From positions 1,240,001-1,304,000 of the forward strand of contig CBDCTC010000006.1 in assembly GCA_965222125.1 (NCBI GenBank): DNA of 64,000 bases, in the 5' to 3' direction. The first letter of the stretch is position 1. Each line of letters starts with the position of its first letter. The position numbers and the translations under genes were made by a program. This DNA comes from CAZENU01 sp965222125 (GTDB lineage: Bacteria; Chloroflexota; Dehalococcoidia; Lucifugimonadales; CAZENU01). Shown piece by piece: positions 1 through 7,513 of the stretch. The notes beneath the pieces were generated by a model that was given only the letters and a program-made list of their open reading frames with translations, made no database searches and was not told the DNA's origin.

Positions 1-896
1 AGATACTTCGGGTTGTTTCCCCGGATCACGCCCTGGTATATCTGCTGGATGCGCTGCGTCATCGGCCCGGTCTCGCCGTCGCCGACGGCCCGGTCGTCCA
101 GACGCCCTACGGGAGTGACGTGCGCGGCCGTGCCCGTCAGAAAAATCTCGTCGGCGAGATAGAGCTCGCTGCGGTGGACCCTCCGCTCCACCACGTCGAC
201 CCCCAACTCCTCGCGGGCCAGGGTGATGACCGAGTCGCGGGTGATGCCGAGCAGGCAGTTGTCCGTCTCGCTAGGGGTGGATATGCGGCCGTTCTGGACG
301 AGGAATAGGTTTTCGCCGCTGCCCTCGGAGACGGTGCCGTCGTGGTTCAGCAGTATCGCCTCGTCGTAGCCGGCCACGACCGCCTCGGTCTTGGCGAGGA
401 TGCTTGTCGTGTACAGCCCGGTCAGCTTCACGCCGGTGGGCATCATGGTGTCGTCGGGCCGGCGCCACGACGATGTCTTGCAGCTGATGGCGCCGTCGGC
501 CTTGATGTACGAGCCGAACGGCAGCGCCATCAGGGAAAAGTCGCTGTCCAGCGTGTTCAGCATCAGATTGGCGACCGCCTCCTCGCTCTTGTAGGCGACG
601 GGCCGGATGTACAGGTCCTCGGTGTAGCCGCAGCTCCGGATCAGCTCGACGGTGATCTGAACGAGGTCGTCGACCGTGTAGGGGAGGTCGATCATCATGA
701 CCTTGCAGCCGCGGAGCAACCGTTCGTAGTGCTCCCTGAGCCGGAAGATGAACAGCTTGCCCTGCGCCTCGTTCCAGTTGCCGCGGACGCCTTCGAAGAC
801 TGTCGTGCCATAGTGTAGGGCGTGGGTCATCACGCCGACCTTGGCATTCTCTATCGGCACGATCTCGCCGCGGAAGAAGGCTAGGGCTCGGGGCAT
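1..896 (-). CDS. ilvE: Branched-chain amino acid aminotransferase (3' end beyond window)
   Basis: PLP-dependent class IV aminotransferase that interconverts branched-chain amino acids and their 2-oxo acids in the cytosol. About 298 residues are visible and the C-terminus lies beyond the left edge. I translated this frame by hand. The start MPRALAFFRG follows an AGGAGG Shine-Dalgarno element (revcomp of 902-907). The N-terminal region has the THALHYGTTVFEG block, the PLP lysine is expected at K157 in GVKLTG, and the phosphate-binding block EGSGENLFLV follows. These are hallmarks of the IlvE/DAAT fold. A near-consensus promoter lies just upstream, so it is probably transcribed alone. A D-amino-acid transaminase or aminodeoxychorismate lyase is the alternative, but length and motifs favour IlvE. 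Confidence 0.9.
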   Translation of the reverse strand, partial: MPRALAFFRGEIVPIENAKVGVMTHALHYGTTVFEGVRGNWNEAQGKLFIFRLREHYERLLRGCKVMMIDLPYTVDDLVQITVELIRSCGYTEDLYIRPVAYKSEEAVANLMLNTLDSDFSLMALPFGSYIKADGAISCKTSSWRRPDDTMMPTGVKLTGLYTTSILAKTEAVVAGYDEAILLNHDGTVSEGSGENLFLVQNGRISTPSETDNCLLGITRDSVITLAREELGVDVVERRVHRSELYLADEIFLTGTAAHVTPVGRLDDRAVGDGETGPMTQRIQQIYQGVIRGNNPKY

Positions 897-933
897 CGGG
901 TCCCTCCTGGCGCCCGTCGTCGAGGCGCGGGAC

Positions 934-963
934 ATTATAGTCACCGCTCGCTCGCCAGCACAA
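934..963 (-). promoter_or_regulatory. Putative sigma70-type promoter of ilvE
   Basis: On the minus strand TTGTGC (963-958) is followed after 18 bases by TATAAT (939-934). The perfect -10 box lies 37 bases before the ATG and leaves room for the AGGAGG ribosome site. The -35 box matches the consensus only in TTG. Confidence 0.55.
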
Positions 964-1454
964 CAGCCCCGCGAAGCCCGTGGATACGCCGCCGACGGGC
1001 GCCGATAGCCGTTAAGTCTTGGTGAGAAGGGCTGGTCTGCCACCCTGGCGACGCCCACCTGCAGAGACCTGGCAGACCTTCAGACGTTGATTTGGCAGAC
1101 GTTGATTTGGCAGACGTTGATTTGGTCTATGCAGCAGCGGGCCGCTATCGATCCTGATCTCCCCACCCTGGATTCCGGCTCGGGGGCCGGAATGACGACT
1201 ACACCCCACTCGGCAGGCAGACACAGCCTACCGTCCTGCCCGCGAAACCGGCATCCAGGGGTCCCAGTACAACATGCTCGAATTGGCCGCGCCGCACCGT
1301 CCTGCCCGCGAAAGCGGGCATCCAGGGGTCCGGACGGGACTCGTCCCCATCAACCCTGACCCGTTGCGGGCGCGACTCGTTCTTTGCACTCCTGACCCGG
1401 CTGTTCTAAACTCTAAGATGCCACGGGCATCCACGAGCTATCTGGAGGTGGACC
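964..1454. repeat. Intergenic region with 15-bp triplicate and dispersed repeats
   Basis: I see no credible gene in these 491 bases. They hold three perfect tandem copies of cagacgttgatttgg (1081-1095, 1096-1110, 1111-1125). An imperfect palindrome (1170-1198, attccggctcgggggccggaat) follows. Two similar units beginning ccgtcctgcccgcgaaa (1231 and 1297) run into gcatccaggggtcc. The last three belong to the small dispersed repeat family seen at 7245, 24245, 50675 and 58163. Confidence 0.7.
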
Positions 1455-1601
1455 ATGCCGAGAGGCCACGCGTCGAAACGAGAGACCAAAAAATCCAAGA
1501 AACAGGCCGCCAAACCGGTCGCGATATCGCCTCCGTCCCTCGCCCCCAGCGACGTAGAGGTGATCAGGAAGAAGCGCAAGCCGCCGGACGAAGACCTCTA
1601 G
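1455..1601 (+). CDS. Small highly basic protein, 48 aa
   Basis: A 48-residue reading frame starts at ATG 1455 behind a good ribosome site (ctggaggtggacc). The protein begins MPRGHASKRETKKSKKQAAK and ends in a charged tail, VIRKKRKPPDEDL. It is rich in Lys, Arg and Ser in its first half, has no membrane segment, and could bind nucleic acid or the ribosome, which is inference. I have the impression that similar small Lys-rich proteins occur in other Chloroflexota but cannot check. The good ribosome site and clean stop support a real gene. Confidence 0.6.
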   Translation: MPRGHASKRETKKSKKQAAKPVAISPPSLAPSDVEVIRKKRKPPDEDL

Positions 1602-1857
1602 AACCGCCTATCGGCCTCGGAGCCGCATCAGGCCTTCCCCTAGCTTCGCGCCGCGTCAGCGCGCCTGCCTTTCCAGCCTGCTCCTGATGGACGCCAGGCG
1701 GACCGACCAGCGGGAGTTCGCCGGCAGCCGGCGCTGACGCCCGCATCGCCGGTCTCCGTGTCCGGACCCCGCGGCCTACCGCTTGGGGAGCATGGACAGA
1801 TTCGCGGGCCGGCCCCCGATCGGGCGGCGTTTTGTAGCCGGTCACCGGGAACCCCGG

Positions 1858-2262
1858 TTATTCCGCGGGCTCCTCGAGCGGGACGACGCGATAGCTCTGG
1901 CCGTGATCGAGAAGCCTGCCCACGACCCACGGCGAGATGTCGCGGCTTGGGCTGGACGACCACCGGCTGACCAGTGCGTCGCTGATCTCCCCCGCCGACT
2001 TCGGCTCGTTTCTGCCCTCCAGGATCACCCTGAAGACGGCCTCGCGGAGCGGCGTGTCGGGCAGCAGGTAGTCCGCCGTGGTCGAGCAGTGCTCGGCTAT
2101 CATGGCGATGGCCTCGGCGGGGTCGCCGGTCAGGTCTTCGCCGTCCGCCTCGACGCAGGAACTGCACCGTCTGGTGGCGACCAGCGCCGCCGCCGACCCC
2201 CCTGAAGCCTGCTCGCCATCGATGTCAACACAGTACCGACGATTCGTGTCGTTGTATGCCAT
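1858..2262 (-). CDS. Hypothetical protein, 134 aa
   Basis: I do not recognise the family. The protein starts MAYNDTNRRYCVDIDG behind a purine-rich AGGGGGAA ribosome site. It carries one CSSC pair near residue 35. The C-terminal part (about residues 64-134) looks helical, with a pattern (LREAVFRVILEGRNEPKSAG, then EISDALVSRW) reminiscent of a small winged-helix or helical adaptor. It has no signal peptide or membrane segment. It stands alone between the small basic protein and the pheST-moeA operon. The 256 bases between 1602 and 1857 show nothing recognisable. Confidence 0.6.
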   Translation of the reverse strand: MAYNDTNRRYCVDIDGEQASGGSAAALVATRRCSSCVEADGEDLTGDPAEAIAMIAEHCSTTADYLLPDTPLREAVFRVILEGRNEPKSAGEISDALVSRWSSSPSRDISPWVVGRLLDHGQSYRVVPLEEPAE

Positions 2263-2334
2263 TTGGGCCGCGTTCCCCCTTTACGACTAGGTTAGATACC
2301 GTCGCGTCGCTCATCGGGCGACCGCGCGACGGCG

Positions 2335-3630
2335 TTAGAAGACCTCCTCAGGCCAATCGATCATCTCGACCTTCACGGTCTCGCCAGCTTCCTTGACCGG
2401 CTCGTCCTCGGGACAGATGGCCAGCCCGTTGGCCCGGGCCATAGAGGTTAGCAGGTTGGAGCTCTGGTCACCGGTAAGCCGCGCTACGTAGCCGCCGTTG
2501 CGCCGTGACACGACCGCGCGTGCGTACACTCTGCGTCCGTCCGTGTTGTGGATCGGCTCCTCCAGAACGGCCTCGATGGTCGGCCTCGCCGCTATGCCGC
2601 GGCCCAGCATCTTGTGTATGGCGGGCCGTCCGAACTGCTCGAACGCAACGAGGGCGCTCACCGGGTTCCCGGGAAGCCCCAGGTGCGGCATCGCGTCGTC
2701 CCCGCCTATTCGGATCGTCCCGAAGGCGAGCGGCTTGGCCGGCCGCATTCTCACCGACCAGAGCTCGACCTTGCCCCGGCGCGCCAGGACGTCCTTCACG
2801 ACGTCGTAGTCGCCTTTGGACACGCCGGCCGTCGTAATGAGCATGTCGGCTCCGGCCGCCCGGTCCAGCTTCTCGTCCAGCGCACTCAGGTCATCGGCGG
2901 CGATGCCCAGCCTGCGGGGTACTCCTCCGGCCCTTTCGACGGCGGATACGATGGTGTAGCTGTTGCTGTCGTATACCTTGCCGGGCGTCGCCTCCGTGCC
3001 AAGCTCCACGAGCTCGTCGCCGGTGGCCAGGATCGCCACGACGGGCCGCCGCACCACCCGGACCGTCCCGCGGCCGAGGGACGCCAGCACGCCGATCTCG
3101 GCCGGACGCAGCGTCGCCCCCCTCTCCAGCACGCGCTCGCCGCGTTTGACGTCCTTGCCCGCGCGCCTGACGTTCTCACCTCTCCCCGGCTCGACGCCTA
3201 TCCCGACCTGGTCCATGCCGGTGTCCGACGCCTTGCGCTCCGACTCGTCGGTGTCCTCGAACGGCACCACAGCGTCCGCGCCGGGCGGGATCGGCGCCCC
3301 GGTCATGATCCGGACGGCCGTGCCAACGCCGACCGCGGCCTGCGGAAGCTCGCCCGCGGCCACCGACCCGACGACCCGCAGCACCACCGGCGAAGAGCCC
3401 GTCGCGCCTCCGAGGCTGTCGACCTGGACGGCAAACCCGTCCATGGCAGAGTTGTCCAGCGCCGGAATGTCGAACGGCCCCACGACGTCCTCGGCCAATA
3501 CCTGGCCCCGGGCCTCCAGGATAGGCGTGTCCTCGGGCGACAGGACGTCGAAGAACCGGAGAATGCGCTCCCGGGCCTCCTCGACGCTCAGCATCGACTC
3601 GTGGCGATGCCTGTGGATATGCTCTCCCAT
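2335..3630 (-). CDS. moeA: Molybdopterin molybdenumtransferase MoeA
   Basis: Catalyses insertion of molybdate into adenylylated molybdopterin, the last general step of molybdenum cofactor synthesis. The 431 residues show the MoeA N-terminal domain with the conserved MDGFAV motif (63-68), the central MoCF-binding domain with ATGDELVELG, the PGNPVSALV loop, and the C-terminal beta domain. The N-terminus is unusually His-rich (MGEHIHRHRHESM). A later start at Met13 is possible, but the upstream start fits the operon because only 2 bases separate it from the pheT stop codon. Co-transcription with pheST is therefore likely. Confidence 0.95.
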   Translation of the reverse strand: MGEHIHRHRHESMLSVEEARERILRFFDVLSPEDTPILEARGQVLAEDVVGPFDIPALDNSAMDGFAVQVDSLGGATGSSPVVLRVVGSVAAGELPQAAVGVGTAVRIMTGAPIPPGADAVVPFEDTDESERKASDTGMDQVGIGVEPGRGENVRRAGKDVKRGERVLERGATLRPAEIGVLASLGRGTVRVVRRPVVAILATGDELVELGTEATPGKVYDSNSYTIVSAVERAGGVPRRLGIAADDLSALDEKLDRAAGADMLITTAGVSKGDYDVVKDVLARRGKVELWSVRMRPAKPLAFGTIRIGGDDAMPHLGLPGNPVSALVAFEQFGRPAIHKMLGRGIAARPTIEAVLEEPIHNTDGRRVYARAVVSRRNGGYVARLTGDQSSNLLTSMARANGLAICPEDEPVKEAGETVKVEMIDWPEEVF

Positions 3631-3632
3631 GG

Positions 3633-6065
3633 TTAGCCGCGGAGCTCCGCCCCGACTTCCCGTCCGAGACGCCGGAGTATGTCGCCCTGCCCGCGGTCCA
3701 CCTCAGCAGTCGTCAGAGTGCCGGACGGCGACTGAAAGGCGACCCGGTAAGCGATCGACTTCTTGCCGGCCGCCACTCCCTCACCGGAGTAGACGTCGAA
3801 GGGAGCGGCGCGCACGACGAGCTTGTGCTGCCGAATGATCTTCTGTATCCGGGCCGACGGTACGGACTCGTCGACCACCAGGGCGAAGTCCCGCTCGGAC
3901 TCCGGGAACCTCGACACAGCGGCGAAGCCCCCGGCCTCTTCCCCGACTGCTCCGCAAAGCGCCTCGACGTCGATCTCGAACATCGCAACGCCGACGTCGA
4001 CGTCGAATCGGCCGAGCACCCCCGGATGGACCTCGCCGACGACGCCGATCGGGCTGCCGTCGCACGTCAGCCGGGCCGTCCTGCCCGGCCGCATGATCGA
4101 GTCGCTCGACGGTTCGTATTCGACCTCGACTCTCAGGCCGTCCGACACCGACTCGACGACGCCTTTTGCGTCGAAGAAGTCCATGTCGCCCTGCTCCACC
4201 AGCCACGAGACGTCGCCGCGCGGGCCGGCGAGGACGCCCACCACCATCTGCCTCTCCTCGGGGAGGTCTCGCTCCTTCGCCTCCTCCCTGGCCAGATAGA
4301 CGCTCCCGATCTCGAACAGCCTGAGCCCCTCGCCTCTGGAGACGCGCAGGTTGGACGCCAACGTACGCAGCACGCTGCCCCGCAGGCTGGTCCTGAGGAC
4401 CTGCATCTCACTGCTCATCGGATTGGCGACGCGGATCGGCTCCGGGCCGCCGTCGCCAGCGTCGACGGCGTCGAGCGTGGCGCGGTCCGTGAGCGAGTAG
4501 GAGATCACCTCCTGCATACCCGCCGCGGCGAGGAGGTCCCTCAGCGCCTCCCGCGTCATTCTCAGGGGATTGGGCTCGTGGTGGGGGATCGGAGTCGACA
4601 GCATCGTCGTCGGGATGTTGTCGTAGCCGACGATCCGGGCGACCTCCTCGACCAGGTCGTCCTCGATCGCGATGTCGGAGCGCCAGTAGGGCACCCTCAT
4701 CGCCAACTCTTCGTCCGGAGAGCCGACGGTCGCCTCGTCACGTTCGAACCCGAGCGAGCCGAGTACCCTCCCGACCTCGTCCATGCCGAAGTCCACGCCG
4801 AGCGACTGCTTGAGCCGACGCCGCGAGATGGACACTACCGGCGTGGGCTGACGGCCGGGATGGACGTCCATGATGCCGCGAGCGGCCATCCCGCCGACGA
4901 CCTCCAGAATCAGCTTCGTGGCGCGCCGCAGCGCCAGGGGCGCGAGCTCGGCCCTGATCCCGCGCTCGAACCGGTACGCCGCCTCCGAGCTCACCCGCAG
5001 GCCGGACGCCGTCTTGCGCGTGTTGATAGCGTCGAAGCTGGCCGACTCGAGCAGTATGTTCGTCGTGCGTTCGGTCACGGCGGTCTCGGTACCGCCGATG
5101 ACGCCCGCCAGGGCGATGGCGCGGCGGGGGTCGGCGATGACCAGCATCGGCGGCTGCAGCGTCCTCGTCTCGTCATCCAGGGTCGCGAGCGACTCGCCCG
5201 GCCGCGCGGTCCTGACGACGACCGTGCGCTCCTCGATCGTGTCGAGATCGAAGGCGTGCAGCGGCTGGCCGTACTCCATCATGACGAAGTTCGTCACGTC
5301 GACGATGTTGTTGATCGGCCGCTGGCCCAGGCGCGTCAGAGCGTCCTGGAGCCACTTCGGGGACGGGCCGACCTTCACGCCCGCGATCAGGCTGGCCGTG
5401 TAGCGGCCGCACAGGTCGGGGTCGACGATCTCGATCTTGACCCGATCCTCGATGGGTCCGCCGTCGTCAGGGTACGAGAGGTCCGGCTCGGTCACCGTCT
5501 CGCCCGTGATGGCCGCGACCTCGTGGGCGACGCCGAGGATGGACAGGCAGTCCGGCCGGTTGGGCGTCACCTCCGCGTCGAGGACGGCGTCCCCGAGAAC
5601 GTCGGCCAGCGGCGCGCCGGTCGGGGCGTCGTCGTCCAGCACCAGGATGCCGTCGTGGTCCTCGCCGAGTCCTAGCTCCAGCGCCGAGCAGACCATGCCG
5701 GCCGAGAGCACGCCCCTGATCTTCGCCGCTTTCAGGGGCTCCACGCGCCCGGACCTGTAGCTGTACAACCGGGCGCCCTCGTGCGCGAAGGCGATCTTCT
5801 GCCCCGCGGCCACGTTGGGAGCGCCGCACACGACCGTCTTGGTCTCGCCGCCGAGGTCGATTGTCGGCAGCGTGAGCCGGTCGGCGTTCGGATGCGGGTC
5901 GACGCTGAGAACATGGCCGACGAGGACCTTGTCCCGGTCCCAGCCGGCTCCGATCCCGCTGACTTCGCCGATCTCCGTGCCGGCCATCGTCAGCGCGTGC
6001 GCGAGCTCGGCCGGAGGCAGGGACACCGGCACGTATTTCTTCAGCAAAGATAGCGGGACCAGCAT
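3633..6065 (-). CDS. pheT: Phenylalanine--tRNA ligase beta subunit
   Basis: Large subunit of the alpha2-beta2 phenylalanyl-tRNA synthetase. The 810 residues match the family. They contain the N-terminal EMAP-type tRNA-binding domain (roughly 40-150), the B3/B4 editing domain (about 210-380), the B5 domain, the catalytic-like core, and the C-terminal anticodon-binding ferredoxin-fold domain (about 715-810). It lies 24 bases downstream of pheS and 2 bases upstream of moeA on the same strand, so all three are likely one transcript. The start MLVPLSLLKKYVPVSLPP is the canonical PheT N-terminus. Confidence 0.97.
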   Translation of the reverse strand: MLVPLSLLKKYVPVSLPPAELAHALTMAGTEIGEVSGIGAGWDRDKVLVGHVLSVDPHPNADRLTLPTIDLGGETKTVVCGAPNVAAGQKIAFAHEGARLYSYRSGRVEPLKAAKIRGVLSAGMVCSALELGLGEDHDGILVLDDDAPTGAPLADVLGDAVLDAEVTPNRPDCLSILGVAHEVAAITGETVTEPDLSYPDDGGPIEDRVKIEIVDPDLCGRYTASLIAGVKVGPSPKWLQDALTRLGQRPINNIVDVTNFVMMEYGQPLHAFDLDTIEERTVVVRTARPGESLATLDDETRTLQPPMLVIADPRRAIALAGVIGGTETAVTERTTNILLESASFDAINTRKTASGLRVSSEAAYRFERGIRAELAPLALRRATKLILEVVGGMAARGIMDVHPGRQPTPVVSISRRRLKQSLGVDFGMDEVGRVLGSLGFERDEATVGSPDEELAMRVPYWRSDIAIEDDLVEEVARIVGYDNIPTTMLSTPIPHHEPNPLRMTREALRDLLAAAGMQEVISYSLTDRATLDAVDAGDGGPEPIRVANPMSSEMQVLRTSLRGSVLRTLASNLRVSRGEGLRLFEIGSVYLAREEAKERDLPEERQMVVGVLAGPRGDVSWLVEQGDMDFFDAKGVVESVSDGLRVEVEYEPSSDSIMRPGRTARLTCDGSPIGVVGEVHPGVLGRFDVDVGVAMFEIDVEALCGAVGEEAGGFAAVSRFPESERDFALVVDESVPSARIQKIIRQHKLVVRAAPFDVYSGEGVAAGKKSIAYRVAFQSPSGTLTTAEVDRGQGDILRRLGREVGAELRG

Positions 6066-6089
6066 GTGGACCTCTGGTGTGGAGTCGCG

Positions 6090-7154
6090 CTAGAACTGCC
6101 GGAGGAAGCGCAGGTCGTTGGAGTAGAACAGCCGTATGTCGTCGATGCCGTGCTTGAGCATCGCGATGCGCTCTGGGCCCATGCCGAACGCGAACCCCGT
6201 GTACACGCTGGGGTCGTAGCCCGCGCCCTCGAGGACGTTGGGATGCACCATTCCGGCGCCCATGATCTCGATCCAGCCCGTGCCGCTGCAGATACGGCAC
6301 CCGGCGCCGTCGCACTTGAAGCAGTCGATGGACATGTCGACGCCCGGCTCGACGAAGGGGAAGTAGTCGCACCTGAAGCGTATCCGGCGCCCCTCGCCGA
6401 ATATGCGCCGGGCGAGCTCGTACAGCGTCCCCTTCAGGTCCGCGAAGGTGATCCCCTCGTCGACCGCGAGCCCCTCGACCTGGTAGAAGTGCCATTCGTG
6501 CGTTGCGTCCGTGGCCTCGTACCGGTAGCACTTGCCGGGCACGACCACCCTGATCGGCGGCCGCGTCTTCTCCATCACGCGCGCCTGCATTGGCGACGTG
6601 TGTGTGCGGAGCAGCATCGGCCGATGGCCGGAGTCGTCGGCGTAGTCGATCCAAAGGCTGTTCCACATGTCCCTCGCCGGGTGGTCGCGGGGAATGTTGA
6701 GCGCCTCGAAGTTGTACCTGTCCCACTCGACTTCGGGCCCCTCGACGACGTCGAAGCCCATCGCCGCGAAGGCGTCGCATATCTCCCGCACCATCCGGGT
6801 CGTGGGATGCAGCCCTCCGCGGGGCGCGGGGCGGCCGGGAAGGGTCACGTCGATGCCCTCTTCGGCGGCGCTGGCGGCGGCGTCTTCGATCTCGCCGCGC
6901 CGGGCCGCCAGGCCCTGCTCCAGGGCCGCCTTGGCCTTGTTGGCCGCGGCGCCAACGCCGCGCCTCGTCTCCGGCGCGAGCGATCCCAGGGTGCGCAGCA
7001 CGCGGGTCAGCTCGCCGCTGCGGCCGAGGTAGGCGATCCGCCACTGCTCCAGCGCGTCGGGCGTGGCAGCCGACCGGAGCTCTCGTTGGGCCTTGGCCCG
7101 CACCTCGTCTACTAGTTCGGTAGTCGCGTCCTCGGCCAATGCGCCTCCTGACAT
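6090..7154 (-). CDS. pheS: Phenylalanine--tRNA ligase alpha subunit
   Basis: Catalytic subunit of phenylalanyl-tRNA synthetase, a class II enzyme. The N-terminal coiled coil (about residues 10-90) is followed by class II motif 2 (IRVVVPGKCYR) and motif 3 (GMGPERIAMLKHGIDDIRLF). A Cys-rich insertion (CFKCDGAGCRICSGTGW) is typical of bacterial PheS. The frame stays open to a TTG at 7193, but that codon overlaps the -10 box of a near-consensus promoter. I therefore place the start at ATG 7154 (MSGGALAEDATTELVDE), giving 354 residues. A TTG five codons further in, preceded by AGGAGG, is another possible start. Confidence 0.95.
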   Translation of the reverse strand: MSGGALAEDATTELVDEVRAKAQRELRSAATPDALEQWRIAYLGRSGELTRVLRTLGSLAPETRRGVGAAANKAKAALEQGLAARRGEIEDAAASAAEEGIDVTLPGRPAPRGGLHPTTRMVREICDAFAAMGFDVVEGPEVEWDRYNFEALNIPRDHPARDMWNSLWIDYADDSGHRPMLLRTHTSPMQARVMEKTRPPIRVVVPGKCYRYEATDATHEWHFYQVEGLAVDEGITFADLKGTLYELARRIFGEGRRIRFRCDYFPFVEPGVDMSIDCFKCDGAGCRICSGTGWIEIMGAGMVHPNVLEGAGYDPSVYTGFAFGMGPERIAMLKHGIDDIRLFYSNDLRFLRQF

Positions 7155-7192
7155 GTCCGCGCGAGATGCTCCGGGGCCAGCGCAGATACGCA

Positions 7193-7222
7193 ATTATAGA
7201 TACGGCCCAGGAAGCCGGTCAA
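7193..7222 (-). promoter_or_regulatory. Strong promoter of pheS-pheT-moeA
   Basis: On the minus strand TTGACC (7222-7217) is followed after 18 bases by a perfect TATAAT (7198-7193). Transcription should begin near 7186, about 32 bases before the proposed pheS ATG. I see no T-box or leader-peptide attenuator between promoter and gene. Confidence 0.75.
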
Positions 7223-7244
7223 GGAAACGCGGCCGGCCCAGACT

Positions 7245-7352
7245 CACATCGTCATTCCCGCGACGGTAGGCGGCGGCGCGCCCACATCGTCATTCCCGCG
7301 ACGGCGGGCGGCGGCGAACCCACATCGTCATTCCCGCGACGGCGGGAATCCA
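7245..7352. repeat. Three 38-bp tandem units of the dispersed repeat
   Basis: Units begin at 7245, 7283 and 7321, each starting cacatcgtcattcccgcgac. The first two run into ggYRggcggcggcg and the third ends ggcgggaatccatgg, completing the palindrome. A second short duplication (gggcgacggcgcacc) lies between 7400 and 7440. The rest of 7223-7513 shows no gene. The units abut with no spacers, so this is not CRISPR. Confidence 0.8.
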
Positions 7353-7513
7353 TGGCGGGGGGAGACTGCGATGGGTTCCCGTCTACACGGGAACGACGGT
7401 GGGCGACGGCGCACCACACACGGCGGGCGACGGCGCACCGAAACCCCGTAGACGGCATCGAATCGAGTGTTGGGCCGGAGCTTGTCTGTGCGGCCCTGAG
7501 GAGTCAATCGTAG

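Noticed and set aside
3825..5675. 616-codon plus-strand ORF opposite pheT
   Set aside because: Antisense shadow of the clearly identified pheT gene.
7155..7193. TTG 7193 as the pheS start
   Set aside because: It overlaps the TATAAT -10 box of a strong promoter, so it cannot be on the mRNA.
7245..7352. Three regularly spaced repeats as a CRISPR array
   Set aside because: Units abut with no unique spacers, are part of a dispersed intergenic family, and no cas genes are nearby.
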